From Nitrospirota bacterium (GTDB taxonomy: Bacteria > Nitrospirota > Thermodesulfovibrionia > Thermodesulfovibrionales > Magnetobacteriaceae), in the NCBI GenBank assembly GCA_015233265.1, contig JADFXZ010000031.1, forward strand, positions 1-17,587: a stretch of 17,587 nt of DNA, read 5' to 3'. Position 1 is the first letter of the stretch. Each line of letters opens with the position of its first letter. The notes below the pieces were generated by a model. That model was not told where the DNA came from. It saw only the letters and a program-made list of their open reading frames with translations, and searched no databases. The position numbers and the translations under genes were made by a program. This document shows positions 7,036-14,156 of this stretch, piece after piece.

Positions 7036-7073
7036 AGTGAAAACTTATTTTATCCGTCAGAACAAATTTGTCT

Positions 7074-7100
7074 TGAGCTGATAATATCTGCGGCAGCTCA
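7074..7100 (-). terminator. Weak hairpin after the phosphodiesterase gene
   Basis: TGAGCTG (7074-7080) and CAGCTCA (7094-7100) form a 7-bp stem with a 13-nt loop, 14 bp after the stop of the minus-strand gene. No T-tract follows, so this is only a possible weak terminator or 3' end structure. Confidence 0.3.
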
Positions 7101-7114
7101 TCGTCAACCGAATA

Positions 7115-7627
7115 CTAATCCAGCCCTATAATGCGCGCCACCATCGACTGTGTGTCTATGACTGCCACAGTAGCGCTGCCGTGAAGCCAGCCGCATAGCT
7201 CGCCGGGGTTTAAGACATACGTGCCATTACGAACAACAGCCTCAGGCCTGTGCGTATGACCATAGATAAGACAATCGCAGCGACCACTTTGTGCGATAGC
7301 GTCTACGTCGAAGTGCTCGTGAATCATTGCAAATCTCCGGTTGCCAATAGTAAACTCGTGCGGCTGCCTATATATCCTGCCATGTGTGCGCCACTGATTA
7401 TCTATGATAAGCGGGCCGGCATCCCCAGGCGTAAGCATCCCCCCATCATTATTGCCGAAAACACCGATAAACTCCGCCTTTAAATCCCTTAATACCCTGA
7501 ATGTGGCATCTGTGGTAAAATCCCCCGCATGCAGTACATATCTGAGATTGCCCTCATTAAACAGCCTGACCGCCTTTGCCAGGTTTGACATATTGTCGTG
7601 TGAGTCAGACATGACGCCAATGAGCAT
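7115..7627 (-). CDS. YfcE/MJ0936-type metallophosphodiesterase
   Basis: The 170-residue calcineurin-like phosphoesterase has the full metal-binding set: SDSH (D8, H10), HAGDF (D36), GNND (58-61), H103 in MIHEHFD, GHTH (123-126) and the family tail motif NPGE (140-143). Such enzymes hydrolyse phosphodiesters in the cytosol with two metal ions, usually Mn or Ni. The natural substrate is unknown for most members. The start ATG follows AGAAGGA at a rather long distance (12 nt). The gene begins 17 bp after the stop of the Hsp20 gene on the same strand, so the two probably share a transcript. Length is normal. The family is certain; the biological role is not. Confidence 0.88.
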   Translation of the reverse strand: MLIGVMSDSHDNMSNLAKAVRLFNEGNLRYVLHAGDFTTDATFRVLRDLKAEFIGVFGNNDGGMLTPGDAGPLIIDNQWRTHGRIYRQPHEFTIGNRRFAMIHEHFDVDAIAQSGRCDCLIYGHTHRPEAVVRNGTYVLNPGELCGWLHGSATVAVIDTQSMVARIIGLD

Positions 7628-7644
7628 GGTAGCGGGTATTCCTT

Positions 7645-8055
7645 CTAAGTTCCTGTCTTAGGGATTGAAACGCTGAGGACGCCATCGGTAAGAAATAGCT
7701 CTATGGCGTCTGTGTTTGCACAGCTGGGAAGCTTAAACGACCGCATAAACCTTCCAAAACTCCTCTCCATACAGTGGAAGTAGTCCCTTTCGGAGTGCCT
7801 GCCGGGGGTGCGTTCCCCTTTTATCGAAATCACGTTATCCTCTTCGACGATGACCGAAATATCCTCCAGCCTGACACCTGGTATGTCGGCCTTTACAATG
7901 AACTCCCCTTCCATCTCAAAGATGTCAAACGGCGGCACCCATGTATATGCACGCCTTGAGGCCAGATCTCCCTCTGTGTCATGGTGAAAAAGGTTGTTCG
8001 CCCTCTCTCGCAAAAACACCAGCCTGTCAGCATCATCCCAAAATTTATTGCTCAT
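7645..8055 (-). CDS. hsp20: Small heat shock protein, Hsp20/alpha-crystallin family
   Basis: This 136-residue ATP-independent chaperone binds unfolding proteins in the cytosol. The alpha-crystallin domain spans about residues 41-131: PPFDIFEMEGEFIVKADIPGV, then SFKLP (106-110) and the closing signature DGVLSVSIPK (124-133). The N-terminal arm is short and aromatic. The C-terminal tail is only three residues after IPK and lacks the IxI motif that many members use to build large oligomers, so this one may form smaller assemblies. No Shine-Dalgarno sequence is visible. A promoter-like pair ends 5 nt before the ATG, which suggests a leaderless message. It is the first gene of a probable two-gene unit with the phosphodiesterase. 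No sigma32-type or CIRCE element is seen. Confidence 0.9.
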   Translation of the reverse strand: MSNKFWDDADRLVFLRERANNLFHHDTEGDLASRRAYTWVPPFDIFEMEGEFIVKADIPGVRLEDISVIVEEDNVISIKGERTPGRHSERDYFHCMERSFGRFMRSFKLPSCANTDAIELFLTDGVLSVSIPKTGT

Positions 8056-8060
8056 GCATA

Positions 8061-8090
8061 ATTCTAAAATATATTGCAGAGTTTTGTAAA
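8061..8090 (-). promoter_or_regulatory. Candidate hsp20 promoter (leaderless layout)
   Basis: Minus-strand TTTACA (8090-8085) and TAGAAT (8066-8061) each match consensus at 5 of 6 positions with 18-bp spacing. The -10 box ends five bases before the ATG, so transcription would start at or beside the first codon. Confidence 0.5.
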
Positions 8091-8181
8091 TGGCGCGAAT
8101 TGCCTCATCAAAAAAGTAAGTGAATGAATCTCAATAGTCTCCTATGGCATTTAGAAATAAGGAGGCTTGAGGTGGGGTTGA

Positions 8182-8751
8182 CGATGTGGAAAGAGGCTGG
8201 CTGCCGTTATGGGAGAGATAATTGATGTACTCAAAAAACATGGAGAAATAAAGGTAGATGCTCAGACAGAGGCAAAACTCATGAAAATCAGTGCCGCTAC
8301 CATAGACCGGCGACTGGCCAAAAGCGGAAGGCAATATCAGTTAAAAGGCCGTTCAAACACCAAGCTTAGTAGTCTTTTAAAGCACCAAATACCAATAAGA
8401 ACCTTCTCAGAGTGGGATGACTGCAGGCCTGGCTTTGTCGAGATAGACCTTGTGGGACATATTGGTGGAGACCTAATGGGTGAGTTTGCTCAAACCCTTG
8501 ATCTTACGGATATCTCGACCACTTGGACAGAAACCCATGCGGTGAAAAACAAAGCAAGGGTATGGGTGTTTGAAGCTCTTATGGAAATATAACAACGTCT
8601 TGCATTTGTGCTGCTTGGCATAGACTCTGACAATGGTGGTGAGTTCATAAACGAGCACCTTGTCAATTATTGTAAAGACAACGAAATAACCTTTACCCGC
8701 ACGAGGGCATATCGTAAGAATGACAATTGTTTTGTAGAACAGAAGAACTGA
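8182..8751 (+). pseudogene. Decayed integrase-core (DDE) transposase
   Basis: One frame shows RCGKRLAAVMGEIIDVLKKHG, then KISAATIDRRLA and FVEIDLVGHIGGD, the first catalytic Asp of an rve/integrase core. After an in-frame TAA (8590) it continues as QRLAFVLLGIDSDNGGEF (second Asp) and YRKNDNCFVEQKN (Glu), followed by TGA (8749). The pieces keep order and frame, so this was one transposase of the integrase-core kind found in ISNCY-like and IS481-like elements; the exact IS family is not fixed. The 5' part is also degraded, with TGA at 8179 and TAA at 8158, and the C-terminal end is missing. No terminal inverted repeats were found. An intact reading from the ATG at 8209 covers only 127 codons and cannot make a working enzyme. 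Confidence 0.8.
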
Positions 8752-9140
8752 AACGGCAGCCAACGACACATATAGCTAAAAATACAACACCATTGAAAAA
8801 TAAGGACTGTTCCATGTAAAGTTAATATGGGGAAACGGATATCTTTCGTTTACATTTTTATGTGAGGCAACGAGTATTGTGTTCCCTTAATTCAGCCCTT
8901 AATCCTAAAAAAAAAAGCAGTTCACTTAGATAAGCTGAGGTATTATCAGGCTTTTGAGAGAAAAAGCACTCACCTAAAGGTAGGCAAAAAGTACTGCTCC
9001 GCAGAGGCTGAATTTCTTTATAATACGAGGCTGTAAGCTTCTCTTTGCTGTTTATAACTGCCATCTTTAGGTTCATTCGTGTCCAGAATGCAAACAAACG
9101 AAAAGGTCAAGGCCGTCGAGTGTGCGGCTGCCTTAATACA

Positions 9141-9162
9141 TATAGGTAGTGAAATACCTATA
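9141..9162. promoter_or_regulatory. 8-bp perfect dyad, operator-like
   Basis: TATAGGTA and TACCTATA flank a 6-nt spacer (GTGAAA). It lies about 165 bp upstream of the NACHT start. Size and spacing suit a dimeric repressor site, though a short RNA hairpin is possible. No regulator gene is adjacent. Confidence 0.35.
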
Positions 9163-9292
9163 GTATGGAGACAACTACCATAAAATAGCCACACACCGCG
9201 CGATGAATAATCACAATATCTTTATTATACAATCACTTACGACTATCATATAGGCTGGCACTGAATTTGCAGCATATATGCAGTGACAATTC

Positions 9293-9316
9293 GCGTAGCC
9301 ATGCTACGCAGGAGGA
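9293..9316 (+). promoter_or_regulatory. Hairpin abutting the NACHT ribosome binding site
   Basis: GCGTAGC-CAT-GCTACGC (9293-9309) is a perfect 7-bp stem with a 3-nt loop. AGGAGGA (9310-9316) follows with no gap, and the TTG start is at 9326, nine bases after the A-rich end of the site. In RNA the stem would stack directly on the ribosome site and may limit or tune translation. Confidence 0.5.
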
Positions 9317-9325
9317 TACTTAGGT

Positions 9326-10525
9326 TTGATAGTTGGAAATTTCGTAGATTTCATAGAAGGACATTACACTATCTTAATAGCCATAGCGATAATCTTATTA
9401 TTAGTAGTGGTAATTCGTAATAATAGTATTTGGCTGCCAAAAAAAGATATTATGACATCTATCAGAAAGATGATTAGATGGATTTTATATATCTCAATTC
9501 TATTGTTTATTGTCTTACCATCTATGAACATACCTGTTGTTAGAAAATATATTGGTGATAGTACTTTACAGGCGATGGATACTATTTTAAAGAAAATACC
9601 ATATTATGATTTCATAATTGATCATAAGCTCGTATTCTTTATAATTATGCTGTTTGTAGTACCACTATTAATCTATTTAGCACGTGAAAATAAATCAGAA
9701 CCTATCGATGACGACATTCCTGGACGGGATTTTAAACAAAAACGCGATTCCTTTTGTGACCTGCTAAGCGTACAACTTCGTACGATTGATATTGAAACAA
9801 ATTGGAGCGACCATTTTTTCACTCCAATAGATGCTGAAGTTGAGGTTGACCACGGCATCGGTAAGCGAAAAAAAATAATGGAGCTTATAAAAGCCGTGCG
9901 TCAAGATAAAAAAACTAAAGTATTTTTATTAATAGGGGACCCTGGTTCTGGTAAAAGCGTGGCGCTTAGGCAATTATGCAAGGAATTATTGCAATTAAAA
10001 GAGGTTCATAAAACCGGACATATTCCTATTTATATAAATATGAGGGAATGGGCACTAAAAGAAAGCTGGAGCAAAACAAATCCGCCAACTGTTGACCAAT
10101 TACATGAATTTGTTAAACAGACCTTGAGAGACAGCGGAGATTATTTTGCTAAGGAATTTACGGAGTTATATTTTGAACGATTGTTTGATGCGGGTTATTT
10201 CTTTATTGTATTAGATTCGTTCGATGAAGTTCCAGCCGTTCTTGATGTAGATGAGTCTTCATGGCTAATAGATAAACTATCAGAAATTATTTTTACATTT
10301 CTTTCAGGGTCTCACGGGTCACGCGGTATTCTGTCGTCAAGACCTCATAAAATGCCAACTCGTAAATTTCAAGCAAAAACTAAGCTTGAAATAAGGCCGT
10401 TCACAGAGACTAAGATAATTGAAAATCTGAAAAAATCACCTTATTATACTAAGACGCTTGAAAAGACATTGTTCAAAGATAGACGTGATTTAATCCCAGT
10501 GTCAGCAACTCAGTATCAGGCTTAA
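9326..10525 (+). CDS. Membrane-anchored NACHT-domain NTPase, short or truncated (probable anti-phage STAND protein)
   Basis: The 399-residue product has three predicted membrane helices (about 15-31, 51-66, 101-119), a soluble linker, and a NACHT P-loop NTPase. Walker A is GDPGSGKS (204-211), Walker B is IVLDSFDE (294-301) with the NACHT-type paired acidic end, the sensor-like ILSSRP is at 335-340, and LEIRPFTETKIIENL (354-368) is the usual following segment. STAND NTPases of this class sense phage or stress signals and trigger an effector, here perhaps membrane damage. Known members normally continue for hundreds of residues with helical and repeat sensor domains; this one stops soon after FKDRRDLIPV. 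The last residues, SATQYQA, look unrelated, and an inverted-repeat element begins 30 bp later. Start is TTG, ten bases after AGGAGG. The gene is clearly more AT-rich than its neighbours, which suggests transfer. Confidence 0.8.
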   Translation: MIVGNFVDFIEGHYTILIAIAIILLLVVVIRNNSIWLPKKDIMTSIRKMIRWILYISILLFIVLPSMNIPVVRKYIGDSTLQAMDTILKKIPYYDFIIDHKLVFFIIMLFVVPLLIYLARENKSEPIDDDIPGRDFKQKRDSFCDLLSVQLRTIDIETNWSDHFFTPIDAEVEVDHGIGKRKKIMELIKAVRQDKKTKVFLLIGDPGSGKSVALRQLCKELLQLKEVHKTGHIPIYINMREWALKESWSKTNPPTVDQLHEFVKQTLRDSGDYFAKEFTELYFERLFDAGYFFIVLDSFDEVPAVLDVDESSWLIDKLSEIIFTFLSGSHGSRGILSSRPHKMPTRKFQAKTKLEIRPFTETKIIENLKKSPYYTKTLEKTLFKDRRDLIPVSATQYQA

Positions 10526-10555
10526 CATCCGTATATTTATGACTACTTGCCTATG

Positions 10556-10682
10556 TCAAATAACTCAGCATCTGCCGCCTGTGCTCAATACAGATCAAAT
10601 TTGCCCTGGGCGATTCATAGATATTTTCGCACTTAATGTGATACTATAGACAACGTGTGTGATGCGGCAGCTGAGTTTTGAC
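10556..10682. repeat. 127-bp element with 19-bp imperfect terminal inverted repeats
   Basis: The right end (10664-10682), read on the minus strand, is GTCAAAACTCAGCTGCCGC. The left end (10556-10578) has the same 19 bases in the same order with two small insertions (TA after GTCAAA, ATC after ACTCAGC). The roughly 85-bp interior encodes nothing visible. A related word, AACTCAGTATC, also lies inside the end of the NACHT frame (10507-10517), close to AACTCAGCATC in the left arm. The element fills most of the gap before the dehydrogenase gene. It could be a miniature mobile element or a long-loop RNA structure. Confidence 0.55.
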
Positions 10683-10699
10683 TTGAAAAAGAATCAGAT

Positions 10700-11617
10700 T
10701 TGAAAAAGGCAAAGATTGCTATAACGACAAGCTCCTTCGGCAAGTTTGATGACGGGCCGGTAGAGTCGTTGCGCGCTGAGTTTGACATTGTCCTTAACCA
10801 CTACGGCAGAAAATTAAAAAAAGAAGAGACTGTAGAGGTCTGCGGCGGGTGCGTTGGGATTATCGCGGGGACTGAAGCCCTCAGTGCTGAGGTGCTTGAA
10901 TCCCTGCCCGGCTTACGCGTTATATCGAGATGCGGCACAGGGCTTGATAATATCGATATGCAGGCGGCAAGGCGGCTTGGAATTGCGGTATTTAATACCC
11001 CTGATGCACCTACGCGCGCTGTGGCTGAATTAACCGTTGGGCTGATATTAAATCTGCTGAGAAAGATAAACGAGATGGACTGCGCTATCAGGGCAGGCAG
11101 GTGGGAGAAACTCATGGGCAATCTGCTATTCGGTAAACGCGCGGGCATCATAGGATTTGGAAGGATTGGGCGGGCATCGGCCTCTTTGCTGCGCTCCTTA
11201 GGATGTGCCGTAGCATTTACTGACCCGTTTGTCGATGCTGACAAACACTCCTGTGATATACAGAAATTATCCCTCACTGAGCTGCTGCACTTTGCGGATA
11301 TTATTGTAATTCATGTCTCCTCAAAGGATATTATACTGGGGGCAGCAGAGATTGCCCGAATGAAAGCAGGCAGCTGGCTTATAAATGTTGCACGCGGCGG
11401 GACGCTCGATGAGGCGGCGCTCTACGAGGCATTAAAAGGCGGTCATTTAAGCGGCGCGGCCATTGATGTATTCGAGCGCGAACCCTATGACGGCAGGCTC
11501 AGGGAGTTGAAAAATACCATTGTCACCCCCCACATAGGCTCATACGCCGTTGAATCGCGTGTTGAAATGGAGCGGCTCTCTACTGATAACCTCTTAAGAG
11601 GTTTGAGAAATGCCTGA
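10700..11617 (+). CDS. D-2-hydroxyacid dehydrogenase (3-phosphoglycerate dehydrogenase-like)
   Basis: This 305-residue cytosolic NAD-dependent enzyme oxidises a D-2-hydroxyacid or reduces a 2-keto acid. The Rossmann loop is GIIGFGRIG (149-157), with D175 at the end of the next strand favouring NAD. The catalytic residues are R232 (NVARGGTLDE), E261 (FEREP) and H278 (TPHIGS). RCGTGLDNID (77-86) and TPDAPTRAVAELTVG (100-114) are standard family segments. It lacks the ACT regulatory tail of SerA, so a role in serine synthesis is not implied. TTG is the only start after an upstream in-frame TGA (10679), and the ribosome site is poor. It is the first of four overlapping genes, overlapping the next by 8 bp, so its substrate is probably an intermediate of that cassette. 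Confidence 0.9.
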   Translation: MKKAKIAITTSSFGKFDDGPVESLRAEFDIVLNHYGRKLKKEETVEVCGGCVGIIAGTEALSAEVLESLPGLRVISRCGTGLDNIDMQAARRLGIAVFNTPDAPTRAVAELTVGLILNLLRKINEMDCAIRAGRWEKLMGNLLFGKRAGIIGFGRIGRASASLLRSLGCAVAFTDPFVDADKHSCDIQKLSLTELLHFADIIVIHVSSKDIILGAAEIARMKAGSWLINVARGGTLDEAALYEALKGGHLSGAAIDVFEREPYDGRLRELKNTIVTPHIGSYAVESRVEMERLSTDNLLRGLRNA

Positions 11618-12506
11618 TCTGGGCAGGGTTGCAGTATTTGGCGGCGCAGGTTTTATGGGAAGCCATGTGGCAGACTGCCTCGATGCCGCAGGCTATGATG
11701 TTATTGTTTTCGATATTAGGCAATCCCCCTATCTAAGCGGCGCCCAGCAAATGGTCATAGGCGATATTCTTGATGAGCAGGCCGTTAGCTCAGTAGTCGA
11801 AGGCTGTGATTATGTCTATAACTTTGCAGGCATTGCTGATATAGACGAGGCAAGCGCCAACCCCCTTCAAGGAGTCCGATGCAACATCATTGGAAATACA
11901 ATAATACTGGAGGCCTGCGCAAAGGCAAAAGTCAAGCGCTTTGTCTTTGCCAGTTCCCTGTACGTTTACTCCAAGGCTGGCTCCATATACAGAAGCACCA
12001 AACAGGCCTGTGAGCTGTTAATCGAAAACTACCGGGAGCTATTTGGGCTGCCTTATACAATACTTCGCTTTGGATCACTTTACGGCCCGCGTGCTGACAA
12101 CAGAAACATCATCTATACAATGTTAACACAGGCCCTTAAAGAAGGAAAGATTACCCGCTACGGCGACGGCGAAGAACTCAGAGAGTATATCCATATCCAT
12201 GACGCGGCAAGAGGCTCTGTAGAGATTCTTGGGCAGGAGTTTATAAATCAGCACATAATAATAACCGGCTACCAAAAGATGAGAATAAAAGATCTGCTTT
12301 TCATGATAAAAGAGATGTTCGAAAATAAGATTGAAATCGAATTCCTTCCAGCCAACACCAACCTGCACTACGAGATCACGCCCTACACCTTTGCCCCGAA
12401 AACCGGCAGGCGCCTGACATCGCACACCTATGTCGACCTTGGGCAGGGCATACTTGAGACCATACATGACTTGTACAATTCGCTTGAGATAAAACATGAG
12501 ATATGA
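11610..12506 (+). CDS. NAD-dependent epimerase/dehydratase (extended SDR)
   Basis: The 298-residue enzyme has the extended short-chain dehydrogenase fold that acts on nucleotide sugars. The NAD loop is VFGGAGFMGSHV (9-20), NFAGIADIDEAS (71-82) contains the usual NxAG element, and the active site is S115/S116 with Y127-RST-K131. The sugar-side segment RFGSLYGPRADNR (153-165) is typical of UDP- or CDP-sugar epimerases. It begins eight bases inside the preceding dehydrogenase gene (ATGCCTGA) and ends 11 bases inside the next gene, so the three are translated together. The reaction (4-epimerisation, dehydration or decarboxylation) and the sugar are not defined by sequence alone. Length is slightly short for the family but complete. 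Confidence 0.9.
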   Translation: MPDLGRVAVFGGAGFMGSHVADCLDAAGYDVIVFDIRQSPYLSGAQQMVIGDILDEQAVSSVVEGCDYVYNFAGIADIDEASANPLQGVRCNIIGNTIILEACAKAKVKRFVFASSLYVYSKAGSIYRSTKQACELLIENYRELFGLPYTILRFGSLYGPRADNRNIIYTMLTQALKEGKITRYGDGEELREYIHIHDAARGSVEILGQEFINQHIIITGYQKMRIKDLLFMIKEMFENKIEIEFLPANTNLHYEITPYTFAPKTGRRLTSHTYVDLGQGILETIHDLYNSLEIKHEI

Positions 12507-13155
12507 ATTCCTCTGCCACACGCTTTCAGATGATCTAAACCCGGTTTACGGCGGTCATAAATCTATCGCCATAGAGAGGCTTAAATCCATAGAGGGCGGC
12601 GACTCGGCAAATGTCTCTTCATTTACGATGGAAAACCACTGGGGCACTCACGTTGACGCCCCTAATCATTTCTTTGAACACGGAATAAGAGTCTCTGAAT
12701 ATCCAGCCGAGTTCTGGTTTTTTAAAAATCCACAGGTAATACAGGTTGAGCTAAAGCCGTCTGAGGTGATAAGTGCGCTTCCCGAAATAAGCCTGCAGGC
12801 AGACATGCTCTTAATACAATCCGGCTGGTGCAGTTGCAGGCACGAGGATGTCTATGTAAAAGAAAACCCGGGTATCGATCCCGCCGTTGGGTTTTCTCTA
12901 AGGAGCAAGTTCCCGCGGCTGAGGGCGGTGGGGCTTGACTGGATTTCTGTATCTCCGTATACCGACAGAACGCTGGGAAGGCTTACGCACAGGGCATTCT
13001 TAGACCCTGAGGGACAGGGCAGCCCGATTTTACTTGTTGAGGACATGGACTTATCGATGACGCTTGACGCTTTGAGGGAAGTCGTCGTGCTGCCTCTGCG
13101 TATATCAGGGCTTGACAGCGCCCCGTGTACGATTATAGGGCAATTTGATGATTAA
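12496..13155 (+). CDS. Cyclase-family metal-dependent hydrolase (kynurenine formamidase-like fold)
   Basis: The 219-residue protein carries the cyclase-family signature HWGTHVDAPNH (residues 48-58), which is the HxGTHxDxPxH metal-binding motif. Related proteins include kynurenine formamidase, isatin hydrolase and polyketide-linked cyclases; they hydrolyse amide or lactam-type bonds with Mn or Zn. Later family-like stretches are LLIQSGWCS (125-133) and RAVGLDWISVSPYTD (143-157). There is no kynurenine pathway gene nearby. Its neighbours are a 2-hydroxyacid dehydrogenase, a nucleotide-sugar epimerase and a HAD phosphatase, so it more likely opens or hydrolyses a sugar-derived lactone or amide. 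It overlaps the upstream gene by 11 bp and the downstream gene by 8 bp. Family firm, substrate unknown. Confidence 0.87.
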   Translation: MRYEFLCHTLSDDLNPVYGGHKSIAIERLKSIEGGDSANVSSFTMENHWGTHVDAPNHFFEHGIRVSEYPAEFWFFKNPQVIQVELKPSEVISALPEISLQADMLLIQSGWCSCRHEDVYVKENPGIDPAVGFSLRSKFPRLRAVGLDWISVSPYTDRTLGRLTHRAFLDPEGQGSPILLVEDMDLSMTLDALREVVVLPLRISGLDSAPCTIIGQFDD

Positions 13156-13789
13156 TTCTATTATATTTGATTTTGACGGTGTGCTGGTTGAATCCGTAGA
13201 TATAAAGACGCGGGCGTTTGCCCGGGTCTTTGAGGCGGAGGGCGCTGATGTGATGGCAAAGGTCGTTGAGTATCACCTGCAAAACGCCGGGGTGTCGCGA
13301 TTCGATAAGTTTCGATATATTTACGCTCATATCTTAGGCAAGCCGCTGCCTGATGAGCGCTTCGATAAGTTATGCGCCGACTTTGCCGCCCTTGTCGTCG
13401 ATGAGGTAACAAATGCGCCGTTTGTAAAGGGTGCCCGGGAGTTTCTCGCAAACTTCGCCATACGTGATTATCAGTGTTTTGTCTCTACTGCCACGCCGCA
13501 GGCAGAGATAGAGGAAATCATACGGCAAAGAGGCATGAGTGCGTATTTTAAATTAGTCCTCGGCGCCCCGAAAAAAAAGCAGGCAATCGTTGCGGAAATC
13601 CTAGACACATTCGCCATCAACCCCGCAGAGGCCGTCTATGTCGGCGATGCCATGAGCGACTACAAGGCCGCAACTCTAAATCAAGTCCAGTTTATCGCCA
13701 GAATCAGGGGTGACCTCGACGTATTTAGCGGCGTCAACTGCATTAAAATCCATGATTTAACCGAACTTCACGAGGCTTTACACAGATAA
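13148..13789 (+). CDS. HAD-superfamily phosphatase (phosphoglycolate phosphatase/beta-phosphoglucomutase-like)
   Basis: The 213-residue haloacid dehalogenase-like hydrolase removes phosphate from a small metabolite in the cytosol. Motif I is FDFDGVLVES (nucleophile D8, acid D10), motif II is VSTATP, motif III is the lysine in APKKKQAI, and motif IV is VYVGDAMSDYKAA. A helical cap lies between motifs I and II, as in subfamily IA. ATG at 13148 is preferred because AGGG ends seven bases before it and the overlap with the upstream gene is then ATGATTAA, mirroring the ATGCCTGA overlap earlier in the cassette. A TTG three bases upstream is the alternative. As last gene of the four-gene unit it probably dephosphorylates the pathway intermediate or product. 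It ends 13 bp from a convergent gene. Confidence 0.88.
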   Translation: MINSIIFDFDGVLVESVDIKTRAFARVFEAEGADVMAKVVEYHLQNAGVSRFDKFRYIYAHILGKPLPDERFDKLCADFAALVVDEVTNAPFVKGAREFLANFAIRDYQCFVSTATPQAEIEEIIRQRGMSAYFKLVLGAPKKKQAIVAEILDTFAINPAEAVYVGDAMSDYKAATLNQVQFIARIRGDLDVFSGVNCIKIHDLTELHEALHR

Positions 13790-13790
13790 A

Positions 13791-13816
13791 GGCTGCTATA
13801 GGTCAGTACCTCAGCC
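13791..13816. terminator. Hairpin between convergent genes
   Basis: GGCTG pairs with CAGCC, and inside it AGGT pairs with ACCT around a CAGT loop, with a 4-nt bulge on the left side. It spans the 13-bp gap and the last codons of the STAS-like gene. On the minus strand it is followed by TTTATC, a weak tract. It may separate the sugar cassette from the motor operon. Confidence 0.35.
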
Positions 13817-14156
13817 ATGAAAGTGCTGCTTCAAGGTCATTATGAAACACCTTGTGGTTTTTTGACAGTATAAAGGCTATCGAGGCAAAAAAGGCCGTTG
13901 TGGCACCTGGCACTACAGTTGCACTTTTTTGAATCTTATCCCTTATCTTTGCGTCAAACGCTTTCATCTCCATCGCAAGCTTCATCGAGGGGGTCTCCAT
14001 GTTTAACGTGTTATAGAGTATTCTCGTGCTCTGGGATTCTTTGAGCAGGTTTTCTATGCCTGCGGCGGCCTGTTTCACTAAGTCCATATCCATTTCACCA
14101 GTATATACAGCTGTGATTATTCCATCCTGAAGTGTAACCTCTGCCTGCCCCTTCAT
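13803..14156 (-). CDS. SpoIIAA/STAS-like protein linked to motB
   Basis: The 117-residue protein has the beta-alpha pattern of SpoIIAA-like/STAS domains: an N-terminal strand pair (VTLQDGIITAVYTGEMD), a helix (LVKQAAAGIENLL), strand RILYNT, helix KLAMEMKAFDAKI, strand ATVVPGA, and a closing helix DLEAALSWLRY typical of the SpoIIAA-like family. The phosphorylatable serine motif of classical anti-sigma antagonists is absent, so it is probably not a partner-switch substrate. Its ATG overlaps the motB TGA (ATGA), and an AGGAGGG lies upstream inside the motB end, so translation is coupled to motB. Coupling to a stator gene suggests a stator-related or membrane-binding role; that is inference. A cytosolic location is expected since no signal peptide is seen. 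Confidence 0.65.
   Translation of the reverse strand: MKGQAEVTLQDGIITAVYTGEMDMDLVKQAAAGIENLLKESQSTRILYNTLNMETPSMKLAMEMKAFDAKIRDKIQKSATVVPGATTAFFASIAFILSKNHKVFHNDLEAALSWLRY

Larger units (their letters stand above)
8752..9325. other. About 570 bp with no recognised gene
   Basis: No recognised protein is encoded here. The longest frame is 79 codons on the minus strand (8858-9097, TTG start, no ribosome site), ending ELREHNTRCLT; it matches no family I know. The stretch has a 10-A run (about 8909-8918), a wide inverted pair ATGTAAA...TTTACAT near 8815-8856, the 8-bp dyad at 9141-9162, a GCATATATGC palindrome (9272-9281) and the hairpin before the NACHT gene. With the broken transposase next to it, it reads as scarred mobile DNA plus the NACHT leader. 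Confidence 0.45.

Noticed and set aside
8209..8592. Intact 127-codon transposase gene starting at 8209
   Set aside because: Family-like sequence continues both upstream (RCGKRL) and after the TAA, so the ATG is internal and the frame is a fragment of a pseudogene.
13145..13147. TTG start for the HAD phosphatase
   Set aside because: ATG three bases later has better spacing from AGGG and gives the same kind of 8-bp overlap seen elsewhere in the cassette.
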